From the NCBI RefSeq assembly GCF_039522365.1, contig NZ_BAAADJ010000064.1, positions 62,001-126,000 of the forward strand: 64,000 bases of DNA, given 5' to 3'. The notes beneath the pieces are model-generated. The model had not been told where the DNA came from. It ran no database searches and saw only the letters and a program-made list of their open reading frames with translations. The first letter of the stretch is position 1; each line of letters opens with the position of its first letter. Below, in pieces: positions 47,866-55,781 of this stretch. The DNA comes from Bacillus carboniphilus (GTDB taxonomy: Bacteria > Bacillota > Bacilli > Bacillales > JC228). The translations under genes were made by a program, and so were the position numbers.

Positions 47866-49107
47866 TTGTTTATCGCGATTGCATTTTTTCTTTTAATGTC
47901 TTTTTTCCTATCGGGAAGTGAGACGGCATTAACGGCTATTAACAGAATGAAAGTTCAAACGAGGGCTGAACAAGGTGATGTGAAGTCCCAAAAAGTGTTA
48001 AAGCTAATTGAAAAACCAGATGTATTTATTACATCCATTTTAATTGGTAATAATATAGCGAATATTATGTTACCAACCCTTGTTACTATCATAGCTCTTG
48101 AATATGGGATCAACGTTGGAGTAGCTACTGGGGTATTAACAGTTGTACTGATCCTGTTTGCAGAGGTAATACCAAAGTCAATCGCAGCCACCTTTGCCGA
48201 TAAAGTAGGGTACCTAGTTTCACCTGTAATCCGAGGCTTAGTTTTTGTTTTAAGGCCCATCACTTTTTTAATATCTGGGATTACAAGCGCTATCATTCGG
48301 ATTTTATCTAAAGGTGAAATTACAGAAGCCACAATCTCTAAAGAGGAACTAAAGACAATGGTGGATATGGCTTCAAGTGAAGGTACATTTCATAGTGAAG
48401 AATCTCAACGGATTATTGGAGTCATTGACTTCTACAGTAAGGATGTAAGAGATGCCTTAAAAACTCCAAGGATTGACATTGAGGGCATTCCAATTGATTC
48501 AACTTATGAAGAAGCACGTGATATTGTGATGTCGAACAAATATACAAGGTATCCTGTATATAAAGAGGACATGGATAATATTGTGGGTGTGTTTCATTCT
48601 AAGCTACTTCTAGAATGGTCACTAGATGAAACACAAAAGCTAGAAGATTTCATTGATGATAGCCCTCTTTTCGTTGTTCAATCAACTTCCGTTCAAAAAG
48701 TGTTTACATTAATGCATAAAGAGAAAAAACATATTGCCATCGTATTGGACGAGTATGGTGGAACCATGGGCCTTATCACCCATGAAGATATTATTGAATC
48801 CATGATTGGTATGGAGATTGAAGATGAAACAGATGATGATGAAGTAATCATCGACGAACTAACTGATTCCCATATTGTTTGTCATGGTAAGCTAGCGATT
48901 CGTCGTTTAAATGAAGTCTTTAAGACTAAAATTCCAGAATCTGAAGATACGCTAGCTGGGTTTTTATTAAAAGAGCTTGGTCATCTTCCAGCAGAAGGGG
49001 AAACACTCGAATACCATCATCTACATTTTGAAATATTAGCGGTGGAAGACTTCACATTAAAACAGGTGAAGATCACGAAGAAAACCTATCAGCATTTAAT
49101 GAGTTAG
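47866..49107 (+). CDS. CNNM/HlyC-CorC family membrane transporter
   Basis: A 413-residue protein. The N-terminal CNNM domain (DUF21) has about four helices and the signature FLSGSETALTAINRM. A CBS pair (about 190-310) and a C-terminal CorC/HlyC domain (about 325-410) follow. Relatives such as B. subtilis MpfA/YhdP take part in Mg2+ efflux; the substrate here is unproven. TTG 47866 is chosen because GGAGGAAA lies 8 bases upstream; that site would fall inside the coding region if TTG 47851 were used. It follows the Mn exporter gene. Confidence 0.88.
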   Translation: MFIAIAFFLLMSFFLSGSETALTAINRMKVQTRAEQGDVKSQKVLKLIEKPDVFITSILIGNNIANIMLPTLVTIIALEYGINVGVATGVLTVVLILFAEVIPKSIAATFADKVGYLVSPVIRGLVFVLRPITFLISGITSAIIRILSKGEITEATISKEELKTMVDMASSEGTFHSEESQRIIGVIDFYSKDVRDALKTPRIDIEGIPIDSTYEEARDIVMSNKYTRYPVYKEDMDNIVGVFHSKLLLEWSLDETQKLEDFIDDSPLFVVQSTSVQKVFTLMHKEKKHIAIVLDEYGGTMGLITHEDIIESMIGMEIEDETDDDEVIIDELTDSHIVCHGKLAIRRLNEVFKTKIPESEDTLAGFLLKELGHLPAEGETLEYHHLHFEILAVEDFTLKQVKITKKTYQHLMS

Positions 49108-49134
49108 AACATGAGCTGTTAAGGCAATGTTAGG

Positions 49135-49166
49135 AAGGGACAGTACGGTTGTGACTGTCCCTTTAT
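49135..49166. terminator. Terminator between the CNNM gene and proC
   Basis: AAGGGACAGT and ACTGTCCCTT form a perfect 10-bp stem with T or A residues on the flanks. It can serve both converging genes, though proC ends 58 bases away. Confidence 0.75.
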
Positions 49167-49223
49167 TCATGTATATAGAGCGAAATGAATGGGTCTGCTT
49201 AAAGTTCCCAATAAAACAGAAAG

Positions 49224-50042
49224 TTAAATTACCTGTTCCTTACCCAACCTCTTTGATTGCTCAGTTGCCTGTTTTACACAGCTCACAAATGCCTCTTTTA
49301 CGTGCAAAGAATCCAATACTTTTAAACCAGCTTCTGTTGTACCACCTGGACTTGTTACCGCTTTTCGGAGGTCAGCAGGATTTCTTTTAGATGTGTTCAG
49401 CATTTCGCTTGCACCAAGCAATGTCTGAATAATAAAAGTTTTAGCAACTTCTTCATCAAGTCCTAATTCCTTAGCTGATTGCTCCAGCGCCTCCACGATA
49501 TAATAAATATAAGCGGGACCACTTCCGGATAATCCAGTAATGGCATCCATCTTTTCTTCTTCAATAATAGCTGTGACACCAATGCTCGAAAATAACTGAA
49601 CCACTTCGTCAAGCTCCATCGCTGAAACCTTCCCATTATGTGCTAAAGCAGTGGCAGACTTTCCAACAGATGCTGAAGTATTTGGCATGGCCCGAACAAT
49701 TTTATATCCTTTTCCCAGCATGTTTGAAATAGATTGAATGGATATCCCGGCAAGAACTGAAACGAGAACAGATTCCTCTGAAAGGTATGGATGAATAGCG
49801 TTTAATCCAGCTTGAATATCTTTTGGTTTCATAGCAAGGATAATCATTTGAGCATCCTTTATTACAGTTTCTAAATCATAACTGGTTTGGACTTGGTATT
49901 TCTCTTGTAGGTATTCGAGTCTGTCGTGATTTTGTTTATTTGTGACAAAGAAGGAATCGGGAGAGACAAGACCCCTTTGTAAAACTCCTTCTATGATCGA
50001 CTCGGCCATTGACCCGGCGCCAATACATGCGATCTTTTTCAT
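49224..50042 (-). CDS. proI: Pyrroline-5-carboxylate reductase
   Basis: NAD(P)H-dependent last step of proline synthesis. The Rossmann motif GAGSMAESIIEGVL opens the protein. The C-terminal GSGPAYIYYIVEALEQSAKELGL and SPGGTTEAGLKVLD are the P5CR signature. It has 272 residues. ATG 50042 is preceded by GAAGGAGGAAT on the minus strand. A proline-specific T-box precedes it, so it responds to uncharged tRNA-Pro, as B. subtilis proI does. Confidence 0.95.
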   Translation of the reverse strand: MKKIACIGAGSMAESIIEGVLQRGLVSPDSFFVTNKQNHDRLEYLQEKYQVQTSYDLETVIKDAQMIILAMKPKDIQAGLNAIHPYLSEESVLVSVLAGISIQSISNMLGKGYKIVRAMPNTSASVGKSATALAHNGKVSAMELDEVVQLFSSIGVTAIIEEEKMDAITGLSGSGPAYIYYIVEALEQSAKELGLDEEVAKTFIIQTLLGASEMLNTSKRNPADLRKAVTSPGGTTEAGLKVLDSLHVKEAFVSCVKQATEQSKRLGKEQVI

Positions 50043-50070
50043 CCTAATTCCTCCTTCATTTTTAATAAAA

Positions 50071-50300
50071 TAAAAAAGCCCTCGTCCTAAATAAAGGACG
50101 AAAGCTTAGCTTCCGTGGTACCACCTTTGTTCTCTCAAAACGAGAGCAACTCACGTGCGGGTAACGACCGCCATACGTTCAGGTTGTCCTGAAACGCTCA
50201 TAAGGTAGGTTCGAATAAACAGTGGACGGTGAAGTCTTTCAGCCCCATTGGACTTCACTCTCTTTCGTCATGTTACATCTACTGGCCTTCATCATTGCAC
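50071..50300 (-). promoter_or_regulatory. T-box riboswitch, proline specifier
   Basis: Reading the minus strand: a stem I region with GATGAAG and an AGTAGA stretch, a specifier loop GAACCTACC whose CCT (50207-50209) is a proline codon, the T-box AGGTGGTACCACGG (50114-50127), and a terminator CGTCCT/AGGACG followed by GGGCTTTTTT (50071-50107). Binding of uncharged tRNA-Pro would favour the antiterminator and read-through into proI. It fills most of the gap before proI. Confidence 0.93.
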
Positions 50301-50376
50301 GAAATATAGATAACGATATTATATGTGATTATGCAAAAATGTTGACTGATCTGTCAAGTTATTTTTACTCTTTCTC

Positions 50377-50428
50377 ATGACAAAATGAAAATAGAAGGGT
50401 ACAATAAAAATGAATGATTATTCATTTT
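50377..50428 (+). promoter_or_regulatory. Promoter with FadR-like operator before yqjP
   Basis: ATGACA (50377-50382) and TACAAT (50400-50405) are 17 bases apart. Immediately downstream, TGAATGATTATTCATTTT (50411-50428) matches the Bacillus FadR consensus TGAATGANTANTCATTCA except at the last two bases. The operator would cover the transcription start, a classical repressor position. FadR control of this gene pair is inferred. Confidence 0.65.
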
Positions 50429-50448
50429 TAGGAAGGTAGCTGACTATC

Positions 50449-51387
50449 TTGGAAAATTGGACAAATGGAATCGCACAAATCACACTTCCGACGCCTTTTG
50501 AAGTCGGAGATGTTCATGTATATTTAATAAAAGATGAAACGATTACGTTGGTTGATGCAGGTGCACTAACTGAAGTGGCTTGGCAGCAGTTTAAAGTTTC
50601 CCTAAAGAAGTTAGGGTTAACACCAGAAGATATTGATCAAATTGTACTGACTCATCACCACCCTGATCATGTGGGATTGGTTGATAAGTTGCCTAAATCA
50701 ACGCCCGTACTTGCCCATCCAAATGCAGATAGATGGATTTTTCGAACAGAGGAATTTAAGACTCTTCATCGTGAAACATTTACGGAATGGTTTGAACACT
50801 TTGGAATCCCAGAAAAGTTCTCATTTTACTTAGACCTTTTATTAAGTCCCATGGATTATGCTTGTCAAAGAAAGCTCGATATCTCCTTAACCGAAGGAAT
50901 GACTCTCCCTGGTCATCCAGAGTGGACGGTGTTAGAAACACCGGGGCATGCGACGAGCCATATTAGCTTGTTCCGAGAAAAAGACGGAATGTTAATGGGA
51001 GGAGACGTTCTTCTCCAGCACATTTCTTCTAATCCGATCTTGGAGCCTCCTCTACAAAAAGGAGGAGAACGCCATAAGCCTCTTGTCGACTACATCATAA
51101 CACTTGAGCGATTAGCGGAACTTAATCCTACAACGGTATACCCTGGACATGGAGAAATCATGGATGGCGGAGTAGGAGAGCTTATACACAAAAGGCTGAA
51201 GGCTCAGGATGATCGGGCACATAAAGTCATGGAGATGTTAAAAGTAAAGGAGCACTTGAGTGTATTTGAAATCTGTAAGAAACTATTTCCTCATGCCTAT
51301 AAAACGCAGTTGCCTCTTACCATTTCAGAAACAATTGGGCAGCTCGACTATATAGAATTTGTAAAAAATAGAGGTGTACAAAAATGA
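50449..51387 (+). CDS. yqjP: MBL-fold metallo-hydrolase YqjP
   Basis: Metallo-beta-lactamase-fold enzyme of 312 residues with the metal motif LTHHHPDHVGL, later ligands in ETPGHATSHISLF, GGDVLLQ and YPGHGE, and an additional C-terminal helical domain. Substrate unknown. TTG 50449 is the best start although AGGAAGG is about 12 bases upstream. Its stop overlaps the next ATG (ATGA). The two form an operon behind a FadR-like operator, hinting at acyl or fatty-acid chemistry. Confidence 0.85.
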   Translation: MENWTNGIAQITLPTPFEVGDVHVYLIKDETITLVDAGALTEVAWQQFKVSLKKLGLTPEDIDQIVLTHHHPDHVGLVDKLPKSTPVLAHPNADRWIFRTEEFKTLHRETFTEWFEHFGIPEKFSFYLDLLLSPMDYACQRKLDISLTEGMTLPGHPEWTVLETPGHATSHISLFREKDGMLMGGDVLLQHISSNPILEPPLQKGGERHKPLVDYIITLERLAELNPTTVYPGHGEIMDGGVGELIHKRLKAQDDRAHKVMEMLKVKEHLSVFEICKKLFPHAYKTQLPLTISETIGQLDYIEFVKNRGVQK

Positions 51388-52178
51388 ATCCTCGTCTAAA
51401 AGGAAAAAATGTCGTGATCACGGGAGCTTCCTCTGGAATAGGGGCCAAAATGGCACTCCTTTGTGCCAAAAGTGGAGCTAACGTCATTTTACTCGCCAGA
51501 TCATTGGATAAGCTCGAAGTATTAAAGCAGGAAATAGAGAATCAATTCCCGGTGGCTGTTCACGTCTTTCGTTTAGATGTAAGTGACGTAAGTGAAATTC
51601 AAGCAGTATTTGCGAAGATCCTTCAAACGGTTTCTCACGTGGATGTTCTCATTAACAATGCTGGTTTTGGTATTTTTGATGAGGTGGAACATGCAAAGCT
51701 TGAGGATGCCAAAGCTATGTTTGATACAAATGTATTAGGGTTAATTGCCTGCACGAAAATGGTACTACCCGGTATGAAACAAAGAAAATCTGGCCACATC
51801 GTAAATATTGCCTCTATTGCTGGTAAATTAGCTACACCAAAGTCGAGTGTATACTCCGCCTCTAAACATGCGGTATTAGGCTTTACCAACAGTTTAAGGA
51901 TGGAATTAGATGACGAAGGCATTTATGTTACAGCAGTTAACCCGGGTCCGATTGAAACGAACTTCTTCAACATTGCTGACGAAGGCGGGACATATGTGAA
52001 AAGCCTCCAAAAGTTCATGCTCTCAAGTGATGATGTAGCTGAGAAAGTAGTGGGTAGAATTTATACTCGTACAAGGGAAATCAATCTGCCTAGGTGGATG
52101 AATCTTGGAGATGTTTTTTACACTCTGTTTCCTAAGTTGTTTGAAAAAGTAGGTAAGAAGGCACTTTTTAAAAAATAA
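51384..52178 (+). CDS. yqjQ: Short-chain dehydrogenase/reductase YqjQ
   Basis: NAD(P)-dependent oxidoreductase of 264 residues. The cofactor motif is TGASSGIG, followed by NNAGFG, the catalytic Ser in IVNIASIAG and YxxxK in SSVYSASKHAVLG. The C-terminal region KKALFKK is basic. It is translationally coupled to yqjP by an ATGA overlap. The physiological substrate is unknown; the FadR-like operator suggests a lipid link. Confidence 0.88.
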   Translation: MNPRLKGKNVVITGASSGIGAKMALLCAKSGANVILLARSLDKLEVLKQEIENQFPVAVHVFRLDVSDVSEIQAVFAKILQTVSHVDVLINNAGFGIFDEVEHAKLEDAKAMFDTNVLGLIACTKMVLPGMKQRKSGHIVNIASIAGKLATPKSSVYSASKHAVLGFTNSLRMELDDEGIYVTAVNPGPIETNFFNIADEGGTYVKSLQKFMLSSDDVAEKVVGRIYTRTREINLPRWMNLGDVFYTLFPKLFEKVGKKALFKK

Positions 52179-52194
52179 TGTAACGTACTTTATT

Positions 52195-52233
52195 AACCCT
52201 CCGTCAAAATTAGTAAAGAGATAATGGAGGGTT
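52195..52233 (+). promoter_or_regulatory. Hairpin sequestering the ribosome binding site of the lipoprotein gene
   Basis: AACCCTCC (52195-52202) is perfectly complementary to GGAGGGTT (52226-52233), which contains the only ribosome binding site of the gene starting at 52238. The stem would both resemble a weak terminator for yqjQ and hide the ribosome binding site. Confidence 0.6.
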
Positions 52234-52237
52234 TCTC

Positions 52238-52804
52238 ATGTTTCAAAAGGGGTTTCTTTTCATGTTGGCTCTATTTTTATTAGCTGGTTGTGGGACAGCT
52301 TCATTGGATGATACATCTGGAGACAGCGGGGACACACCATTAAACTATCGGGATTCTGAAGCAACATTTATTACGGATATTCTAACAGAAGGCGAGAGTA
52401 CCCGAGTCTTAGTCAAAGATATCATTTTCGGATTTGATGAAGAATCTGAAATTGTTAACGATCATGGGGAAAGTTTAAGTGTCAGTGATTTGGAGATCGG
52501 CATGCGTGTTGTAGCTGAATCGACTGGTCCCATTTTGGAATCGTATCCTGGACAGACGGGTGCGAAGAAAATCACTGTTCTAACGGACCAAGAGAGCGAA
52601 GTAGAAGCTGAAGTCATCCGACTGGTTGTAGCAGATATTGAAGAGGAAGGTTTGAATGGTTTTACGATTGTAAGAGAGTTCAAAGCAACGGATGAGGGCT
52701 ATGAGATTGCAGTTGATGTTTCATCCGGATCTGAACCAAATCGAGTGTATACGTATAAAACAGAGACAAAGGAGCTTGAACTAAAGCCTGACGAAGTGGA
52801 ATAA
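52238..52804 (+). CDS. Lipoprotein of unknown function (DUF3221-like)
   Basis: A 188-residue protein with a lipoprotein signal peptide (MFQKGFLFMLALFLLAGC, lipid-bearing Cys18) followed by a Ser/Asp/Gly linker. The middle region TGPILESYPGQTGAKKI resembles DUF3221 proteins of Bacillus, small beta-rich secreted lipoproteins. The C-terminal part is acidic. GGAGGG lies 6 bases before the ATG inside a possible hairpin. It stands before an ECF sigma factor gene but is separated from it by a terminator. Confidence 0.78.
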   Translation: MFQKGFLFMLALFLLAGCGTASLDDTSGDSGDTPLNYRDSEATFITDILTEGESTRVLVKDIIFGFDEESEIVNDHGESLSVSDLEIGMRVVAESTGPILESYPGQTGAKKITVLTDQESEVEAEVIRLVVADIEEEGLNGFTIVREFKATDEGYEIAVDVSSGSEPNRVYTYKTETKELELKPDEVE

Positions 52805-52818
52805 TAGATATATGCTGA

Positions 52819-52843
52819 GGCCCGCTATTTAGCGGGTTTTTTA
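52819..52843 (+). terminator. Terminator after the lipoprotein gene
   Basis: CCCGCT and AGCGGG pair around ATTT, followed by TTTTTT. Confidence 0.88.
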
Positions 52844-52927
52844 GATTTAATTTTTTTTATAAAAATAAAAACAAAAATGCATTCTCCGTGTCTAATAAAT
52901 AGAACCGTTCAAAAGGGGAGAAATGAG

Positions 52928-53452
52928 ATGAATACAAAAGCGCTCGTCAAAAGAGCTAAAAAAGGAGATGACGGCGCGTTCTATGAACTGATGCAGGCTG
53001 AAAAACAAAAGCTCTACAAAATGGCTATTCTGTATTTGAAAAATGAGGATGATGCTATTGAGGCTCTGCAAGAGGTGACATATCGCGCATACAAGTCGCT
53101 TTCAACATTAAAGAAACCACAATATTTTTCAACGTGGATTGTCCGAATTCTAATCAATTATTGCTTTACCCAACTGAAAGAGAGAAAAAGAATGTCTTAT
53201 CATGATGAAATGACTACGATTTTGGGCGGTAAGAAAGACGCTGATAATTTAGACGTTTATGAAGCACTTGAAAAGCTTGATGGTAACCACCGTCAGGCCG
53301 TTACTCTTAAGTATCTTTATCAATTTAAAATCAAAGAAATTGCAGAGCTATTAGACTTTCCGGAGGGAACGGTAAAAACCTGGATTCATAAAGGATTAGA
53401 AGCGCTGCGAACTGAATTGGGTGAAAAGGAAGGAGGGGTCTATCGTGCATAG
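52928..53452 (+). CDS. ECF-type sigma factor
   Basis: A 174-residue sigma-70 family protein of the extracytoplasmic-function group. Region 2 (about 10-75) includes DDAIEALQEVTYRAYKSL and FSTWIVRILINYC. Region 4 (about 115-165) includes LDGNHRQAVTLKYLYQFKIKEIAELL and GTVKTWIHKGLEAL. ATG 52928 follows GGGGAGAAATGAG. The longer frame from 52877 is not needed. Its stop overlaps the start of a membrane-anchored partner, the usual sigma/anti-sigma layout. Confidence 0.9.
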   Translation: MNTKALVKRAKKGDDGAFYELMQAEKQKLYKMAILYLKNEDDAIEALQEVTYRAYKSLSTLKKPQYFSTWIVRILINYCFTQLKERKRMSYHDEMTTILGGKKDADNLDVYEALEKLDGNHRQAVTLKYLYQFKIKEIAELLDFPEGTVKTWIHKGLEALRTELGEKEGGVYRA

Positions 53453-54797
53453 CCAAGAAGAGAAAAAATTGCAGGAATTACACCAAAAGATCAATCGTGC
53501 ACCAGTTCCGGAAGACCGCTTAGACCAAGCTATATTGATGGGGATTCACCGTGGAAAAGCTGAGGTGCCAGATCGAAAAAAAGGTTTTAGCTGGAATTGG
53601 AAGGCTGGGGTTGCGCAGGTTGCGGTTATCATGTTGTTGTTTGTTCTTTCCGTGAAGTATTTTGACGGATTTGCTGATGTAGTAAGAGGCTTGCCTGGGA
53701 TGGAGAATTTAGTTAATGAAATTCGTAATGAGCCAGCTCTTCAAGATGCGGTAGATAATGACTTCCTTCAGGAAATAGGGGTGTCAGATGAACATGATGG
53801 TGTGAAGGTTACAGTCCATTCTGTGTTGGCTGATGAAATGAGGATGATTGTGTTTTATTCGGTTGAGACGGAGCGGGAGTTTGAAAGCATAATATTGAAT
53901 ACATCATTGATTGATCAAGACGGGAATCCAATCGATTATGGGTTTACAAAAGGGATAAGTTCTATATTTGATCCTCATAAAAGAAAAGACGAACTCTACC
54001 GAATTGAATTCAATTTTACTGAGATAGATGTTCCTGAAAAATTCACCCTTGAAGCCACAATTGACGTTGGAAATTCATATGAGCAACAACTTGATGGGGG
54101 CTGGGAATTTCCAATTGAAATTAACAAAGACGTGTATGAAGGGAAGAAAAAGGAGTATGTGATAAATGAACCAATTGAAGTTGAGGGACAAAAGCTTACG
54201 GTCAATCAGGTTGTCATTTATCCTACTCAAACACTTGTTCAAATTTCAATTGATGAAAATAACACGAAACATATTTTTGGAATTGAAGATTTACGCTTAG
54301 TTGACGAGAATGGGGAAGTTTGGTCTGACAATCCCCTTACTCTTACTTCTAGTGGTGAAGATATTGTCACGTATTATATAGAGAGTAACTATTTCCATGA
54401 GCCTGAGCAGCTTTATTTACAGTTCTCAAAGCTAGCAGCGGTGGATAAAGATGAAATGAAGCTAGTGATCGATCCGGTTTCATTAGAAATTTTGGAAAGA
54501 CCATCGGTTGGCCCGGAAATGTCTGTGGAGCGTGAAGGGGAAGAGTTATTGATTGCAGCTCACGATGTTCCGTCTGAGTTTAACCACTTCTACTTAGAAT
54601 CGGCGATTGATTCAGAAGGAAATACTATCTTACCAGACAATCATCCTGGGATGGCTACCTCCGAAAACGGTGATACAAAAACCATTACGATGTTTATCCC
54701 ATATAGTGAGAATGCTGCTGCACCAGGTACGATTACCATTCCAATTAGCAGTTTTCCTGCTTATATTTATGGCGAAGTAGATATTCCGCTGAACTAA
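53445..54797 (+). CDS. DUF4179-like membrane protein, probable anti-sigma partner
   Basis: A 450-residue protein: a cytoplasmic N-terminus of about 55 residues, one membrane helix (about 58-75, WKAGVAQVAVIMLLFVLSV) and a large extracytoplasmic domain rich in beta structure. This fits proteins with DUF4179 encoded beside ECF sigma factors in Bacillus. GTG 53445 has AAGGAGGGG 7 bases upstream and overlaps the sigma gene by 8 bases, so the proteins are made together. Anti-sigma function is inferred from topology and position; no zinc-binding motif is seen in the short N-terminus. Confidence 0.78.
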   Translation: MHSQEEKKLQELHQKINRAPVPEDRLDQAILMGIHRGKAEVPDRKKGFSWNWKAGVAQVAVIMLLFVLSVKYFDGFADVVRGLPGMENLVNEIRNEPALQDAVDNDFLQEIGVSDEHDGVKVTVHSVLADEMRMIVFYSVETEREFESIILNTSLIDQDGNPIDYGFTKGISSIFDPHKRKDELYRIEFNFTEIDVPEKFTLEATIDVGNSYEQQLDGGWEFPIEINKDVYEGKKKEYVINEPIEVEGQKLTVNQVVIYPTQTLVQISIDENNTKHIFGIEDLRLVDENGEVWSDNPLTLTSSGEDIVTYYIESNYFHEPEQLYLQFSKLAAVDKDEMKLVIDPVSLEILERPSVGPEMSVEREGEELLIAAHDVPSEFNHFYLESAIDSEGNTILPDNHPGMATSENGDTKTITMFIPYSENAAAPGTITIPISSFPAYIYGEVDIPLN

Positions 54798-54809
54798 ACC
54801 TATTTTAAT

Positions 54810-54852
54810 AAAACTCGTGTTTTCAATTGAATTGGAGGACACGGGTTTTTGT
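54810..54852 (+). terminator. Terminator of the ECF sigma operon
   Basis: AAACTCGTGT and ACACGGGTTT pair over 10 bp (one G-T), with a 19-base loop and a T run. Confidence 0.78.
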
Positions 54853-54865
54853 GTTGGGACCGGAA

Positions 54866-54939
54866 GGGGAGGGGGTGCAGTTTGATAGGGGAGAGGATTT
54901 TGCGGTGGGGAGGGGCTGATGAGAATAAGTGAGGGGGGG
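54866..54939 (+). other. G-run cluster
   Basis: Runs of four or more G occur at 54866-54869, 54871-54875, 54888-54891, 54907-54910, 54912-54915 and 54933-54939, in otherwise AT-rich DNA. The spacing would allow G-quadruplex formation on the plus strand. No gene is evident. Two copies of TATCCGAGCGTATTT follow at 54959 and 54980, 21 bases apart. Confidence 0.6.
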
Positions 54940-55034
54940 ATATTGGATTAAAGCTGGCTATCCGAGCGTATTTCGGGGTTATCCGAGCGTATTTTCTTAC
55001 CATCGGCGCATCTCCATATCCCTCTAACCGGTTC

Positions 55035-55240
55035 TTACATATTCGCATCATTCGTAATATATTCGTACACAACATCCTCCACCAATTCATAAATCTCATG
55101 CTCTGGGGTTTTAGCCTTCCTTTCCATTACTCGCTTATACATAACCTCATAATCGTCTACCCGAATGTCCCAGTCTTCTACACCTGAAGTATAGGGAATC
55201 AGAGCTTCTTCAAAATTTTGAACACTAATTTTTTCTCCAA
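55035..55240 (-). pseudogene. Small minus-strand gene broken by a one-base shift in an A6 run
   Basis: GAGGTG (55247-55252) lies 6 bases before TTG at 55240. The frame from TTG reads LEKK then stops after 13 codons. One additional A in the A6 run (T6 at 55229-55234 on the plus strand) would join it to an open frame ISVQNFEEALIPYTSGVEDW and so on, ending NDANM with TAA at 55035, about 68 residues. The downstream codons look coding (acidic, ordinary composition). I do not recognise the family. It could be a decayed gene, a slippage-controlled gene or a sequencing error. Confidence 0.55.
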
Positions 55241-55310
55241 CTGTAACACCTCGTGGTTATTATACAAGTTTTTTGGGCGGTTAGGTGACGATTATTTGCG
55301 AAACCGGAAA

Positions 55311-55720
55311 ACTAGTGCCCGTTTTGGATCGGTGACTGAAGAAACGGTAACTAAAGGCTATTACTAGTGCCCGTTTTGGATCGGTGACTGAAGAAACGGT
55401 AACTAAAGGCTATGACTAGTGCTCGTTTTGGATCGGTGATTGAAGAAACGGTAACTAAAGGCTATGACTAGTGCCCGTTTTGGATCGGTGACTGAAGAAA
55501 CGGTAACTAAAGGCTATGACTAGTGCCCGTTTTGAGTCGGTGATTGAAGAAACGGTAACTAAAGCCTATGACTAGTGCCCGTTTTGAGTCAGTTACTGAA
55601 GAAACGGTAACTAAAGCCTGTGACTAGTGCCCGTTTTGAGTCAGTGAGCAAAGAAACGATAACTAAAGCCTGTGACTAGTGCCCGTTTTAATTCAATAAG
55701 CCAAGAAACGGTAACTACCC
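55311..55720. repeat. Eight tandem copies of a 52-base repeat
   Basis: Copies begin ACTAGTGC at 55311, 55363, 55415, 55467, 55519, 55571, 55623 and 55675, exactly 52 bases apart, the last slightly truncated. Each holds CCGTTTT, a GGATCGGTGACTGAAG-like centre and AAACGGTAACTA. TAGT and CCGTTT pair with AAACGG and ACTA around a GC/TA mismatch, so every unit can form a hairpin. The left copies are nearly identical and the right ones degenerate. There are no unique spacers, so this is not CRISPR. Confidence 0.93.
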
Positions 55721-55781
55721 ATGCCTACTGCTTATTACTTCTCAAAACTCCCCCTCATCCCCACTTCCCATAAAATTTCCA

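Noticed and set aside
49127-49390. 87-codon plus-strand frame
   Set aside because: Covers the terminator hairpin and then the antisense of proI; composition is not protein-like.
52861-52927. Autoregulatory ECF promoter (AAAAAC and CGTGTCTA) before the sigma gene
   Set aside because: The spacing between the two parts is only 14 bases against the usual 16-17, so the match is not convincing.
54800-55099. 99-codon minus-strand frame with a KYARI duplication
   Set aside because: It runs through the sigma operon terminator and the G-run region and overlaps the better-supported broken frame; no ribosome binding site.
55311-55720. CRISPR array
   Set aside because: The 52-base units are directly contiguous with no unique spacers and no cas genes nearby.
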